From positions 1 through 64,000 of the forward strand of contig JANTQF010000145.1 of the NCBI GenBank assembly GCA_032988165.1: a stretch of DNA of 64,000 nt, read 5' to 3'. Below are positions 20,656-33,316 of this stretch, piece after piece (position 1 is the first letter of the stretch; each line of letters starts with the position of its first letter). The notes below the pieces were generated by a model. That model ran no database searches, was not told the DNA's origin, and saw only the letters and a program-made list of their open reading frames with translations. Origin of the DNA: Emmonsiellopsis sp. PD_33 (taxonomy: Eukaryota; Ascomycota; Eurotiomycetes; Onygenales; Ajellomycetaceae). Position numbers and translations under genes: made by a program.

Positions 20656-23600
20656 TCAAAACGGAAACCTCAACGCACTCCCCTTATGATTCCCTCCGCC
20701 ACCCGTCGCCCCAACGCCCGGTCCCGGACTAGCTGGCCGACTCGCCGGTCGACTAGCCCCAACCTTCGGACTCCTCGGCTGCAAACTGGTCGCGCGCGTC
20801 GACGGGCGATTCTTCTTCAGCTCCCTCAATTCCTCTTCCTTCCGATTAAGCATCTCGTCCCTGCCCGCCAGCGTGGTCTCTAGTTCCGCGATCCGCGCTA
20901 GATGCATCTGCTCGTCATTCTTCATGCGGAGCAGTTTGAGCTTCTCCGCGTCAATGGCGGCTTTGGATTTCATTTCTTCGAGTTCCTCGTCGCGCTGGCG
21001 AAGTTCCATGGCCGCCGTGGCGGCGGCGGTGGAGGCGTTTTGATATTGCTGGCGCGTGTATTCGGATTGTGAGCGCTCTTGGGTGACGGAGCGTTGGAGG
21101 CTGGCGTTTTCCTTGGTGAGTTTGCGGGCTTCTTCAAGGGCGGATTCGAGGGCGGCCGCGTCGCCGCCGCCTTCTTTGATTGTGTTGCGTGCTTCTTCGA
21201 GATCCTTGGATAGAGCTGCTTTTTCATCTTTTAGTTTTGCGATTTCGGCCTTTTGACGCTCGAGGCGGTCGGCGGATTTCTTGGATGTTTCGAGAGCTTG
21301 GTCTAGTTCTGTGCGCATCTTGTGGTACTCGTTGTGTCGGGTTTCGTAGCGGTGTTGGAGGCGGGAGAAGTTTGATTCGGTTTGTTGGAGACGGGCTTGG
21401 GTAGATGTGAGGGCGGTTTGAAGTTGGCGGACTTGTTCTTCGAGATCCTTTTGGGCTTGGATTATGCTGCGGTCGCTGAGCTGAGACGGACGCTCAGGGG
21501 ATTGAGTTTGGGGTTGCGTTTGTGTTTGTGTTTGGCCTTTCATTGAGTCGCTAATGTGGGTAATGTCTTGGAAGGGGGTTGTCCGTTGTCGTTTTGATGG
21601 GTTGACATCTTCTTCGGTTTCACCCTCCTAGATTAATTCATTAGCGTGATAGAGATAGTATTCGGGAACCAAGAAAATTACTTACCAGCCAGCGTTTTTG
21701 TCTTGATGCTGTCATTTCCCGCAGCTGGTCTGGTTGCAAAATAGGCGGGCTCTCACTGGCTTCTTCAATAGGTATTACTTCAACCACTGGAAGAGACCAT
21801 ACTTTGGAGCCTCGCTTGAAGAACTTGATGACTTCTTGTGCATATTCTTGAACATCTAGAGCGTCATCCTGAACCTCTCCAGCGGTGTTACTAAGATCTC
21901 TCGTATACTTGACAAGAAGCCGAAGTCGACTGAGTTCAGATAACCGCGGTAAGGACCGTTCAATATGTTCGCATGTATTAGAGACAAGTAAACGGATAAC
22001 CGGCAATAGGTTCTCATTGGGGGAGAACTCGGTGCGTAGCTGCTGGATCGATTGGTTGTCCGCGTCGAAAGAATTATCGAAAGCGATAATGGCCGCCGGA
22101 GTTTTGTATGGTGTCATTCTTCGATCATCACTCGTTGTTCGTATAGCAAAGCTAAGTTGCCCTTTGTATAGGCATAGCTCATTAGGGGTATCTATCATCC
22201 GTTGAATGTGTGTAAATCCCTTCCCCACCAAGTAATTTTCCACGATCTTCACAGCTTTGGCTGTTTTTGCTACGACAATGACATGGAAATCTTCGTTTAC
22301 AGCTTCGTCAACAAAGTAGCCGAGGAACTGAAACTTGGAGCTCGAGTACTCAGCCCACGCAGTTTCTTTGGCTGGGTCAGCAGCAGGAGCAGCAGGTTGG
22401 TCCGGTAGGTTCAAATCGGGATGTATAGTTATGTTGTTCAGCTGTTCCAACATGTGTTCCATCTTAGGTACAAGCGCATCATACTATATCCACGTTAGAT
22501 TCGCGTACATTTTGCTTCAAGAAAACACAAACCTCAGAGCTGGTACTTATCGTGCTAGTTCCTAGCGATGAAGCCTCATCCAGGAATTTTTTGATAGTGT
22601 TCCTTTCGGCGGTCAGGACAATGTCGTAATCATCCTTAACTCTAGAATCCATAGAAACGGGAATTGCGAATTCGTAGGGCCCTAGTTGGATACCATGGTG
22701 TGCAATTTCTGACTCCCCAGCCACAGCGGCGTGTTCCAGAGTTTGTATATGGTCCTCCATAGGCTCTAAAGGTGTTTCTAGGAGCTCTGTCGGGCCTGCA
22801 AGATTAGGTTGCGCCTCCGCTAGTGACTCAGCCGTTTCAACTGGATTTTCAACCGTGTAATGTAGAGCTTGGGGTGCAATGAATGCGGGAGGGGCCTCAG
22901 TCGTGGGAATAACATGCTCCTTATGGACAGGCTCTTTGTCCACGCGAACGTTTAGTGGAGAGGCATGATCTCTGGCGGGGAGGGATTGGATCGGTTCGAT
23001 GTCGCCTGCAGATGAAGGGGTTGCACTGGCACTGACAGGTTGCTGCTGTCCAGCAAGTGACCGCTCGTGGGCGCGAAGGAATCTCATCTTGTCTCTGAAC
23101 GACGTTCCTGGGTTGCTGCGGATGGCTTCTTCCATGCTAAGAGGTGGGTTCGGGGACCCATTATTTGGTGTTGAATCATTCATGATTTGAAGAGGACTCG
23201 CGGCAAAATTAGATGGTGGTCGTGTATTATTCCTGGAAGACAACTGGGATGGCACGGAAGGCTGACTAAAAATATTTTGTGGCAGGCTTTCAGGGATGGT
23301 GTCTCGACTTCCGTTGGAGGAACCCCCTACTCGATGAAGGGGAGTCTGATATGCTAAAGCTTAATGTAAATGAAAATGACGTCAGAATAGAGTTATTGGT
23401 GAAAGCTCACCAAGCGACGATGTCTGGGGCCAATCGGCCACTCCCAGGGGTTGATAGGGAGAAATATAGATCGGGGTATGAGATAGCGTGGATTGGGTCA
23501 GTTGAGATTGGCTGTTGTTTTGGCTATACTGTAACCGTAGCCGAGATTGCGGAGTCTCAGCAATCTCGAGGATGGTGCTTGTATTGTTGGAACTGGAGTG

Positions 23601-24529
23601 CGTGTACCCGAGGGACGAATTGCGCTGGACAGTTCTCTGTGAAGTAACTGCCTCGCTGGTTGGCCGAACAATGCGGACAGAGCAGTGACTAGAAGGTTCC
23701 AAGGATGTTGAACTTTGCTGCTGCTGACTTGCGGTGGACTCCTCGATGGTTTGTGTCGAGAGAGCTTGATGGTGACTCCTGGTTAAAACTTGGTGTTGAC
23801 TTTGGGTAGAGGCAACACCGCTTGACTGCGTTGGCTGATCAGAGGAGTCTGGACAATACAAGCTACCGCTTAGAGTGGATGCCTGAGAAGGGATTGAGGA
23901 AAGCTGAGAATTCGTAGAAGATGAAATAGCAGCACTTTGGCTGAAAGCGGATTGTTGGGACTCCGGGACTGTGGAGCCCAATACAGAGCGGGATGTCGAA
24001 GTTGACGGGACGAAACTGGAAGATGACAGCCGACTAGGTTGGATTGGCCTGTTACCAGCACTTCTTGATTGCCTTTTCTTCCTGTTCCAAATCCGGATGG
24101 CAGCGTCGTTCGCAAAATGTTTGGGTTCCTGGAGAATGAGAGTTCAGTTTTAAGGTTGCCACAGCAAAACAGACGCAACAGAAATATGATAGGAATGGAG
24201 AGAATACGAGCACACGCGCTTGCACACATGAGAAGGAAAAAAATAACCCAAGTAAACGACATTTCCACGGATCTAATCGCGTGTTTTATTCAACTTACCC
24301 AAGTAGGTTCGTAAGGCCCTTCCCAAGCAATGAGGTACTTGTCACTGGATTCTTCGAGAATACACTTTATAGGATACTCCTGATCACTATGGACAGAAAT
24401 TTCATCCGACAGGGTAACCAAACTCTCTGATTCCGTAGTAGTCGTGTCCTGGGTGCTGTGTGGTTGGCTAGATTTGCGCGATGATGAGATGATATGTGCA
24501 GTGGTGGAAGTGTTTCCTGTCTGTCCCAT
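20656..24529 (-). CDS. HDA3: Chromodomain protein with HDA2/HDA3 class II HDAC-complex domain and coiled coil
   Basis: Predicted subunit of an HDA1-type (class II) histone deacetylase complex with a built-in chromatin reader. Five exons join to 1179 aa: 24299-24529, 23411-24128, 22533-23353, 21686-22483, 20656-21627. The start is the ATG of MGQTGNTS; the frame further up opens only on TTG. A chromodomain at about 51-94 spans the first junction, with cage-like Y52, W69 and Y73. A Ser/Gln/Thr-rich linker at about 95-530 follows. An HDA2/3-like domain at about 540-840 includes YDALVPKMEHMLEQLNNI and a DHVIVVAKT-like helicase-fold strand (EDFHVIVVAKT). A coiled coil covers about 910-1110, with a Ser/Pro/Gly tail. 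Introns keep frame at all four joins. Neurospora HCHC also pairs an HDA1-type enzyme with a chromodomain partner (CDP-2). The HDA2/3 call is by recognition only. Confidence 0.85.
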
Positions 24530-24952
24530 TATGCATGCAGGGAGACGGGGTAGCCACAATCCATTTTAGCGAATAAGGGGAATATCAGGAACTGCACAAA
24601 TAGAAGATAGGGGTCTGTCTTATAACACAGAGAACACTGCAATATGAAGAGAAACGGGGGCGAGGAATGCAAAGACATCAAGCGGGAGATTGGATGCGAT
24701 TGAAGCACGGAAGATGCATCGCTGACTTAGCACGGATCGGCGGCACGTGACATCGTGGCCCAGAGTATGTGCGGCTCCACCGACTTTGGCGATGACGGGA
24801 ACTAAAAACTCACCCGGATAAAGGTTTGTTTTTTTGCCTCTGGAAGTTTATTATTGATGTCTATTGCGGCTGGCATCATCTGGGATCGTCTAGTTTCTAT
24901 GTACAAAATGCTTCGAAAATAGAAATCTGTGTATGTGGTCTATCACTCCACT
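24530..24952. other. Promoter region of the chromodomain gene
   Basis: About 420 bp separating the chromodomain gene start from the FMO 3' end, both on the minus strand. No open frame or motif stands out. Confidence 0.5.
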
Positions 24953-26532
24953 CTATGCCTGCTCCGTCTTCCACGTTTCAAAATCAAATCCCACGTCCTC
25001 CAGTGTTCGGCACACACGTCTATCCTCTCCCTTCTCATTGAATGCCTTCTTGATCAACGTAGTCCGCTCCCGAGTCCATTTCTGCTTCTCATCCCAATAA
25101 GTACACTCCTTCCCCTGGCCGTCGTTCTCGAGTCCGTCTCTCCGCTCTGCCTGCGCCGCCCAGTCATACATCGAGTTAAGATAAGCAGCATCACGAGGGT
25201 ACGGCATGACATGAAACTCCTTGCCAGCTCCGCGTTCTGCAACCATCGCGTCTTCCCAGTCCTTCATCTCCTTCTTTGATGGAAGATTGAGCCTGCCAGA
25301 CCAGACTCGCGCAAAGACCGCGGCCTGGTTTTCTGCCATAGGGAACGGGATGACTTTTTGGTTCAAGACGGGGAAGACTAGGGTAGGGTGTTCCATATAA
25401 AACATTTGCTGGTAGACGTGCAGCGTCCGGTTCCCGTCTTTGATAACGGGGGGTTGGAGTGACGATAGGAACGGGAACGAGTAAAAATACCCCGTGCAGA
25501 ACACAACCGCATCCACGTCTTCTTCGATTTCCCCATTCTCGAATCGTACTGCTCGGTTGTGGGTCGTAGGTGGGAGGAATTCAACGATCTGTGGATATTC
25601 CTTCTGACCATTGACCGGGCCAGCTACGAAATATGAGATGGACCGTGAAGAAAGGAGGACCGGTCCCCGACACAGTTTACTAATCTGGGAGGCGATATCA
25701 ACCCCCGATGCAGAGTTACCCACAACAACGACCTTCTTATCTTTGAATGCGGTAGGGGAAGAGTAAGATTTGGAATGCGTCACCGCGTTGGGATACGCTG
25801 CCGTCCATGCCGATAAACCGGGTATAGATGGAACAAAAGGGAGAGTATAATGCCCACTTGCGACGACAACGGCGTCGTAGATATCAGTTTCCTGAGATCC
25901 GCTTTGAAGATGCTTCCTCGTGACTGCCCAGGTCCCAGCTTGGGCATCCTCGAGTTTAACATCTATAACCTGTACCTGGAACTGGATGAGATGCTTTATA
26001 TCCACGCTATAGGTTTCCAGATACTGGTGGACAACGCCAAACGGAGGAAACAGCGGCGCATCTACCGGGAATGGCAAATCCGAAAACCGCATCAGGGTAT
26101 GCGGAATGTTGGTCTCCAGCCCATCGTAGAGCGGCGATACGAATGAGGCTTCTCGGGCAATCTTCTCATCCGACCCTGGCGATTGTGTCGAATGCCAGAC
26201 AGGCTCTTCGACGGGTAAATGTGGATTTGTTTGTGGGATATCGATGGTCTGTTGGTTCTTATCCGCGGCGGACGAGTAATTCCATACCCCGCCTGCTCGA
26301 GGGCGCTGTTCGAAAATATCAATCTTTTCAAAACATTTTTCGGCTAATAGATACCTACATCGCCATGTTAGCATTTAATCAATCGACAGACACCAATCTT
26401 GCACGAAAGGCATTTTGGTAATGATTATCTGAACAAGGGACATCGAGACACCTACTTTGCCGCTGCCAACCCCGATGACCCCGCGCCAATAATCGCGACC
26501 TTCTGCACCCGGTGGAGAGGAGGCGGGTGCAT
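24953..26532 (-). CDS. Flavin-containing monooxygenase (FMO-like)
   Basis: Predicted FAD/NADPH-dependent monooxygenase oxidising soft nucleophiles (N or S). Two exons, 26456-26532 and 24953-26354, give 492 aa. The junction restores AAAKYLLAEK across a phase-2 intron of 101 nt. The FAD-binding Rossmann motif VAIIGAGSSGLAAAK sits at residues 12-26 (G16, G18, G21), followed by E/Q in FEQRPRAGGVW. The NADPH-binding Rossmann motif VVVVGNSASGVD is near 235, and the late AVVFCTGY segment is typical of the family. Length is normal for fungal FMOs. It shares a 1.2-kb divergent upstream region with the POT1-domain gene. Substrate unknown. Alternative: a Baeyer-Villiger-type enzyme, but the N-terminus and spacing fit FMO better. 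Confidence 0.88.
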
Positions 26533-27719
26533 CTTCTGTCTATGTTTGTTCACAAGTATCTGTAGACTACCGTCGTTTGCTGAAAGACGCGGCGCGCGAG
26601 ACGTGCATTTCATACGACCATCTATTACCCTCAAGAACTCATCGTACTGTTGAATCAACCTCAGCCTGCACGCAATTCCCCTAGTCTCCCGCACATTTTT
26701 AGCGTTGGTAGATAACGTGCAGGCACTGGCCAGTCGGCGCCGTGTCGGTAACGGCAATTGTCCGCCCGGTAAAGCCAATAGAGCCGGGGAAAGATACCGG
26801 GGGGAAGAAAGCTTACTAGATGCTGGTCACACTGGTTCTGGACGGCTCATTCTATATAAAATATATGCCCATACTACATATTTATTAGCATTTAGAAGCG
26901 ATATTTGTTGATGGTGAGCCTTGAATCATGTTTGGCTTATCCATCGATAAGCCGTGCAGCACCCCACTCTCGATATCGCAGTGCGTTGCCGTGCTGATGG
27001 CGTCATTAGAATTTAGCGGAATATTCTCGGATATGTCTGGGGTTGTTTCGGAGAATATTGGGTTTCCAGTGGGTCAGGCTTGGTATGGCCAGCATCGTGC
27101 TGCTCGATCTGGATTTGTTGAAGATATGGTCAACATTGACCCGTTCAACATCTTTGGAATCTTGAACAAATCATGAAACACTTGGATTTTCCATTCTATA
27201 TGGGCCTTTAATTCTTGCTTGTCATTGTTGCTTCGTTGATATTCGAAACTTTTACCCGTAGCAATGTTGGTGCTCTGTAGTATCTTTTGAAAATAAAAGC
27301 TACTATATAATGGGTCCATATTGTCGGTACTGCCGATGTTTGGAGTCCTTTTTGTGGCCTCAAGCAGCTCAAGGCCATAGTTAGACTGATGAAAGCTGCA
27401 ATGGGTAATAAAGAGACTTGTTGGTTGCATTCCAGGCCTGAGGTCGTGCTGGATCCTGACTAAGCGTGTTAATACCACGTGACCGTGAGCGCGTCTAGGC
27501 GCGTCTGGCGATTAGAAGCTCATCCGCCTTTCCTTGTTGGAGATATCTGCCTGGTGGACGCATATTCACAGCACCCCCATTTCGCACCGCCGATCAAGAG
27601 GACAGATACCGCTAAGGTATATTATCGGGTCTTCTCAACGCCATGAACACGACTATTCCCCCGCGGTAGCTTTTTCCAACGGTATAGACGCCATCGGTGG
27701 CGTGGGGAAGCAAAACACA
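26533..27719. other. Divergent intergenic region, FMO and POT1-domain genes
   Basis: About 1.2 kb of non-coding sequence upstream of both genes. A TATA-like tctatataaaatatat lies at about 26851-26866. Small open frames on both strands have no motif. The upstream extension of the plus-strand frame to 27534 opens on TTG and is not used. Confidence 0.5.
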
Positions 27720-30700
27720 ATGGAGCTCCCATCAACGTCCATATCAAACTCCACCCCTACCACTGACACAACCACGACAGCAACACCCCTGTCAAGGAGC
27801 ACAACTTCTACCCCAATCGCGAAGCTCTCCCCATCGCTGCCCGACATTCCCACGCGCCACGTCCGTGCTGTCGTAATCCTGCTCTGGCCCTTCTCATCTG
27901 TCACCAAGCAGCTTGGCGTTCTTCTTTCGGAACCTGACTTCCGCCTGCGAGGTACACGGGGCCAGGTGAAGGCAAAGTTCCGCGGCCCGAGTGCGGAAGC
28001 GGTTGCTAAGTCGCAGATTGGGATTGGGGACACGGTGGTGTTGGGCCTTGAGGGCGCGAGGTGGATTAGTCGGGATGCGGGGGCGAATAATGACGCGGAG
28101 ATTGGGACTCCGGGAAGGGAGAGGGGGATTGAGTGGGACTTGATGTTTGATGGGAGAGTGGTTATTGAGGTATGATTTCACATGGCTTTTTATTAGGAGC
28201 AGGATGGGAGGTTAACCAATCTTTTATAGGTATATCGTGATTCGAAGCTGTTCAAAACGATCGACGTTCAAGCCCCCCGGGAAGAACAGAATGGCAATGA
28301 ACCTGCGGCGCCTTCAACGCCTACCCGCTCAACATCAACGCCACAGTATCTGGTCGACGGTGAATCGCCTCGTCCGGAGACCTCGGGCAATTGGTCGTCG
28401 CCTGCATTTTCACAAAGAGTCAGTGCTTCGTTTGGATCCCTTTCGAATTCAGCATATGACCCGCTTGCGGAAGAGGATGGGTATATTTGGGGGAAGGGGC
28501 GGAAACGGACAAAGTTTGGGAGGCCGAGCAATGAGTGGGTGTTTGTAGATACGCCGCCTAGTCCGACGCAGGAAACGGCGGATAATTGGGAGGATGAAGA
28601 GATGGAATCTGAGATGGAGGAAGTGAGCCGGGAAGCGGAACAACAGAAAGATGTTATGATGTGCCCGCCCTCGCAGGGAGATACTGTTCCAAACTCCCAA
28701 GTCACCGTTGATATGAACGAGCCTTCCCATGAGCAGGAAGAAGAGACACGGGCCTTCCGGCCACCGAAACTGGCTGTGCAGACGGAAAATATGGACAGCT
28801 TTACTTTACAACCAGAATCGAACACTTTAGGTGGACTTGAGAATACCTTTGCACGTCAAGCTGAGGGTGTCTCCGGTATATATACCCAGAGTACAAATTG
28901 GAATATCACACAATCGCAATCGCAACAACCTACCATTACGCCATTTACCTCTCTCGGAAACTCGTTCGAACAAATTTCAAACTCATTTAATGAAAACTCC
29001 ACCACTACCCCTCGACTACAACCGGTTTTGTCCCCTGGTATGCCAATTGTATCTCCCCTCGAAACGGCACTCGCAGGTACCCTTAACAGTATTCAGCACT
29101 CACGGAGCCCATTAGCGAGTCAGGTTTACCCTACGGATGACACGGCTCCGCATGTCGATACGTACTCGCCCATCGTTGGAGCGGCGGGTGAAAATGTGCA
29201 TGGCGAGGGAGAAAATAGCCAATTAGCTTCAATCCAGCACCAGGAGCTTAATTATATCGCCAGTCAGAGTGTTGATTTTGTCGATGGCCGCGCTGCTTCA
29301 CCGATTCCGGATATGAATGCAAAGGAACAAGTGCATGTAGTTCCCGATTCGCAGCCTGACATGGTTAATCAGCACAAACCATTGGGTTTCCAAGTCACTG
29401 GGAATGACCAAACGCCACAAGATGCTATAATTGCCCACGAGGGAATTGATAATATGGAATTGGATGAAGTGTGGGATCATGCTGTTTTGCCTATGCCACA
29501 AGACTTATCGCGCCATGGTAATGGAGTTGAGAAGGATGGGGCTGAAAACTTGGAATATGCAAATGAAGAAGGGATAGAGGAAGAATTTCAGGAGGAAATC
29601 GAAGAGGAGCTAGAAGATCGGAGGCAGGTAGATGCATATGAATTGGAGGAAGAAGAGGAGGACGAAGAGGAAGAAGATGACATCGAGGACATTGAAGACG
29701 AAAGGGAAAGTGATTCGGAAGGGGAACCGGAGCAAGTGTTTAGGAAAGAGAAGATATCACTAGAGGTAAAGGAGCAGGCACTTGGTGGTGAAGTGGAACC
29801 GCTACGAAATGAAGGCCTAGGACAAGAGGGCGAGGAGGAGGAAGAAGAGGAACAAGAAGGGGAACAGGAGGTGGAGGAGGAGGAGGAGGAGGAGGAGGAG
29901 GAGGACATGGAAATGTATTCTGACGATGAGATGCCACACGCCTATGAAGAAGCCTCGTCACAATATGATTCGGACGAACCATCGGACGAAGAGTCGGAGT
30001 CTCGATACGCGGTGGAGAGTGCGATATCTCCCAAGCGTGCATATCCCACTCAACCCCCCTCACAACCAGAAATAATTGTTTTGGATAGTGATAGTGAGGA
30101 AGAGGGCATGGCGCCGGCGCCCAACTATCATCCGCAAGTGCCAGCAATGGACTTAAATGGGCCACAGGCAGCTTATGACCAGATTGAGCAGGCGGATATA
30201 CCACCACGAGTCGTCTCTTCCGTTGGCATCGAACACCCTGCTGTATTCGATGAGGTCGCCCAGCAACAGGACATGGAGCATGAAGCAGAAACCACCATCC
30301 ATGTGTCAGAGGAATGGACAGGATTCACTGGAGTCAATGAACAGGTAGCAGATCAAAGATCTGAGGAAGTACAGCCCGAAGAAGAATATTTCCATGGAAG
30401 CCCGTCATTTTCGCCCGCTTCCGTGTCTGATAAGGAGTCGGTCATTGAATCAGACACCCATAATGAAATGGTAATTGATCCCGAACTATACCAATCGGAG
30501 CAACGAAGGGGTTCAACCCCGCGTAGGGCTGATCTTGGATTTTCTCTCGACGGCGCATCCGACGCTTGGCATGGCCCAAGGGTATTGGTTTCACCGGATT
30601 CAAAGGGCCGACTACACACTCCTGTAGCAACAGAGGAAACTGTTCCTGTTGAGAGGGAGACCACACCTCTACATACCCAACCAGTCGAACCTAGAACACC

Positions 30701-31796
30701 CATCCGGCAAATGTCAGAAGATATACAAGACCTGTTGGATGCCCAACTAACAGGGTCTATGGGATCGGCTGCCGTCGAGGATACAACACTGGTGGAACGA
30801 TCTGAAGAGATCCTTGTTTCGCCTGTTTCGCGGAATCATGCTGACAACCTCGACATCTCCCAAGCCCCTCCTCTACCTGAAGCAGCAGAATTGCAGCAGC
30901 CCAAGGATTTGGATGTGATCGAGAAAGAAAACGATGCCGGAAGCCCTCCAAGTCGCCAGACTTCCCAGGAGGCTGCAGAGACCCCCGCGACCGAATCACT
31001 TAGCGGCCTACAGCCGAATATGAGCGCCACTGGTCTACGTAGCCGTCTCTCCTATTTTCATCCACTATCTACTCTCGTCGATAGCTTCAGTAAGCCAACC
31101 GATACAATATCAGTTGTTATCTCGTCTTCTCCAATTTCGCAAGCCACCAAGGGACCGCGCGAATACTTTGCAACCCTCCAACTCACTGACCCCTCCATGT
31201 CTGGTAAGACGATATCCGCCCAAATATTCCGGCGAGTCAAATCTTCCCTCCCCGTCGCGACGAAGGGAGACGTGGTCCTCCTCCGTGATTTCAACGTCCA
31301 AAGCATGAACCACAAAATGATGCTCCTCGCCTGTCCACCAAGTTCCTGGGCGGTCTTCCCGCAAGGTAGTGATGAGAAGGTCCAAATGAACGGGCCACCT
31401 GTCGAATTCGACACCGAAGAAAGCGAATATGTCTCCGGTTTACGACAATGGTTTCTCGAAGAGGGGGAAGAATTAGCCAGCAAACACGAATATTTAGCAG
31501 CTAGAGAACGGGAACGTGCAAGAAGCACAGAAACGGGAAGTTCCGTTTCCGTGTCCGTTTCCGCCTCCAGCGAGGTGGGGAGTAGCCCCAGCGCCGCGAC
31601 TGCTGATAGCATTAACGGAGAGAAATCAAACGTCTTCAAGAAATATGCGAAACCGAAGAAGAAAAATAAGAAGAGACATCGGCGGATCACGATCCATGAA
31701 TTGAGGGATGGGCGGCGGTATGCAGAGGTTGGGTCGCCGTCGGACAAGGATATTATTCACGAGCTGAGGGATGGGACGGTTTATGCTAATTTGTGA
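27720..31796 (+). CDS. Telomere-type protein with POT1/Cdc13 single-strand DNA-binding OB domain
   Basis: Predicted telomeric single-strand DNA-binding protein, nuclear. Two exons, 27720-28169 and 28230-31796, give 1338 aa with a phase-0 intron of 60 nt. Residues about 40-115 form a beta-rich block (HVRAVVILLWPF, VKAKFRGP, GDTVVLGLEGARW) that may be another OB fold. A long disordered linker follows, with very acidic Glu/Asp runs encoded at about 29570-29930. The POT1/Cdc13-like OB domain is at about 1085-1215, recognised from LSTLVDSFSKPTDTISVV, KGDVVLLRDFNV and NHKMMLLACP. The tail is Lys/Arg-rich and ends in two copies of IHELRDGxxYA. The size and acidic linker are unlike compact POT1, so it could be a Cdc13-like or fungus-specific paralogue. 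The ATG at 27720 is the first in frame. Confidence 0.82.
29830..29915 (+). repeat. Coding GAG/GAA microsatellite (poly-Glu)
   Basis: A run dominated by gag and gaa codons encodes nearly uninterrupted glutamate within the linker of the POT1-domain protein. Slippage-prone, so its length is likely to vary between isolates. Confidence 0.8.
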
Positions 31797-33316
31797 TTGG
31801 GGGAATGATTATTTATATATTTATTTGGTTATTTCCACTTTGGTTTCATGGAATGGAGTCTTTTTGCCCTGACAGGTTGATTTCTTTTTGGTTTGCATGG
31901 AGTTGGAATTATAATTCGGTTTATTATTGGTTATTATCGTCATAGCGAGAGGGTTATATAGAATGTTATTTCCACTAGCAATTATGTTTACCGTATTACC
32001 TTTTGCCCCTCCATCATTAATATTCCAGACACTGGCATCCCGAGGTCGTCTGCTGTCTTCCCCCTTTTCAACCCCAGAACCTCCAACGCCAAGCATCATA
32101 ATCACGTGAGTGTTGTTACTACGCTAATCCAAAGACAGCTAGCCCGCCCTCCACCCAAAATCCACCTACAAAACCTCAATTTTCTCTCCTCTTTCTTTCT
32201 TTTTCCTTTTTTTCTTTCTTTAACAGCAAGACCACCAACTCAAATCATCACCAGTTAGCAACTTTTGTTCTTCCCACTGCCCTGGCGATTCCGATGAGTG
32301 TGTCGAGATCAATGGCCTTTTTTGGCCAATCCCACTTCTAAAACCATCGTCGCGAGGGCTCTCTTTTGAGCTTCCATGATACGGTGATGACCTGATAGAT
32401 GGGACATTCCTTTTTTTCATGGAGGGATATGATGTGTATTCTGGGGCTGGAGGAGGTGGATGAATAGATGGGCGGAATGTATCGGACAAATTGGAATCCA
32501 ACACCTGTCGTCGCCGTTTCGAGACGGGAACCTGTTGAACCGTGAGTGGCACGCGTTCTTTTCCATTCCTTTCTCCGTGACACATCCTCTCTCCCGCGGG
32601 CAATTGGTCCCGATCTTCTGCTCAAGAAGGCAAAAGAATGAAGATACTTTAAACAGCTCTGGTAATCCGACGTGCTCAACCGCGCAACTACACTCGTGCC
32701 CTCTCAAACTTTTGATTGTGCCGAGCCGCTGGTAGAGCTTGAGGCAATACGGCAAAGTCTGACACGAAAACACAATATGTTTCTACATAATGATTTGGGG
32801 ATGGGGGTTGGTGTTTCAGTTCGTTTCTTGGACACGCTGCTAACAATTCATCGGGATGGATAGAGATGTCTTTCGCCTTCGAGTCTTCGTATATATGGGG
32901 GGAGGGGCTGGGCCCTACCATTTCCGCAGGATCTTACGTCTAGGAGTGGAGGTATACAGGACTCGGCTAGCTGTGGACATGAGAATAATCTCTGGTCTTA
33001 ATCCCGGGTAGATAAATGCCTAGATAGATAATGAGAGATGGTTTTACGGACACATGTGTTGCAACGCCTTTCCTCCGAGGCCGTGTAGTGTTGGAGCATC
33101 AATATTCAATCTCTTTTCACGCGTTGAATCTGGCAACAATGCGAATACATTTGCCCTCAAGGCTCTGATTCTGTGGATAGACTCAAAAAATGTTGGATGA
33201 AATGGGGGCGTTCAAATTGCTGACAAATCGCACCTGATATCAGTCCCTGAGATAGCCACAGTTATGAAATTGTAAACCCATTCTCTTTGCACACCTGGCT
33301 ATTCATATCCTCTAAA
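31797..33316. other. Intergenic with an unresolved possible exon
   Basis: No gene is confidently called in 1.5 kb. A long pyrimidine tract ending taacag (about 32185-32226) looks like a plus-strand splice acceptor or a promoter CT tract. On the minus strand, 32220-32603 is open and contains a Pro-rich segment (SIHPPPPAPEY) after an acceptor-like ttcaacag, but no matching start exon or donor was found. Confidence 0.35.

Noticed and set aside
20395..20883. 162-codon plus-strand frame containing a poly-A tract
   Set aside because: Starts with simple Lys-rich sequence and continues antisense to the coiled-coil gene. The A tract is also not evidence of a retroposed copy because no target-site duplication or cDNA is visible.
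29588..29908. Ser-rich minus-strand frame opposite the acidic linker
   Set aside because: Poly-Ser is the expected antisense reading of Glu codon runs.
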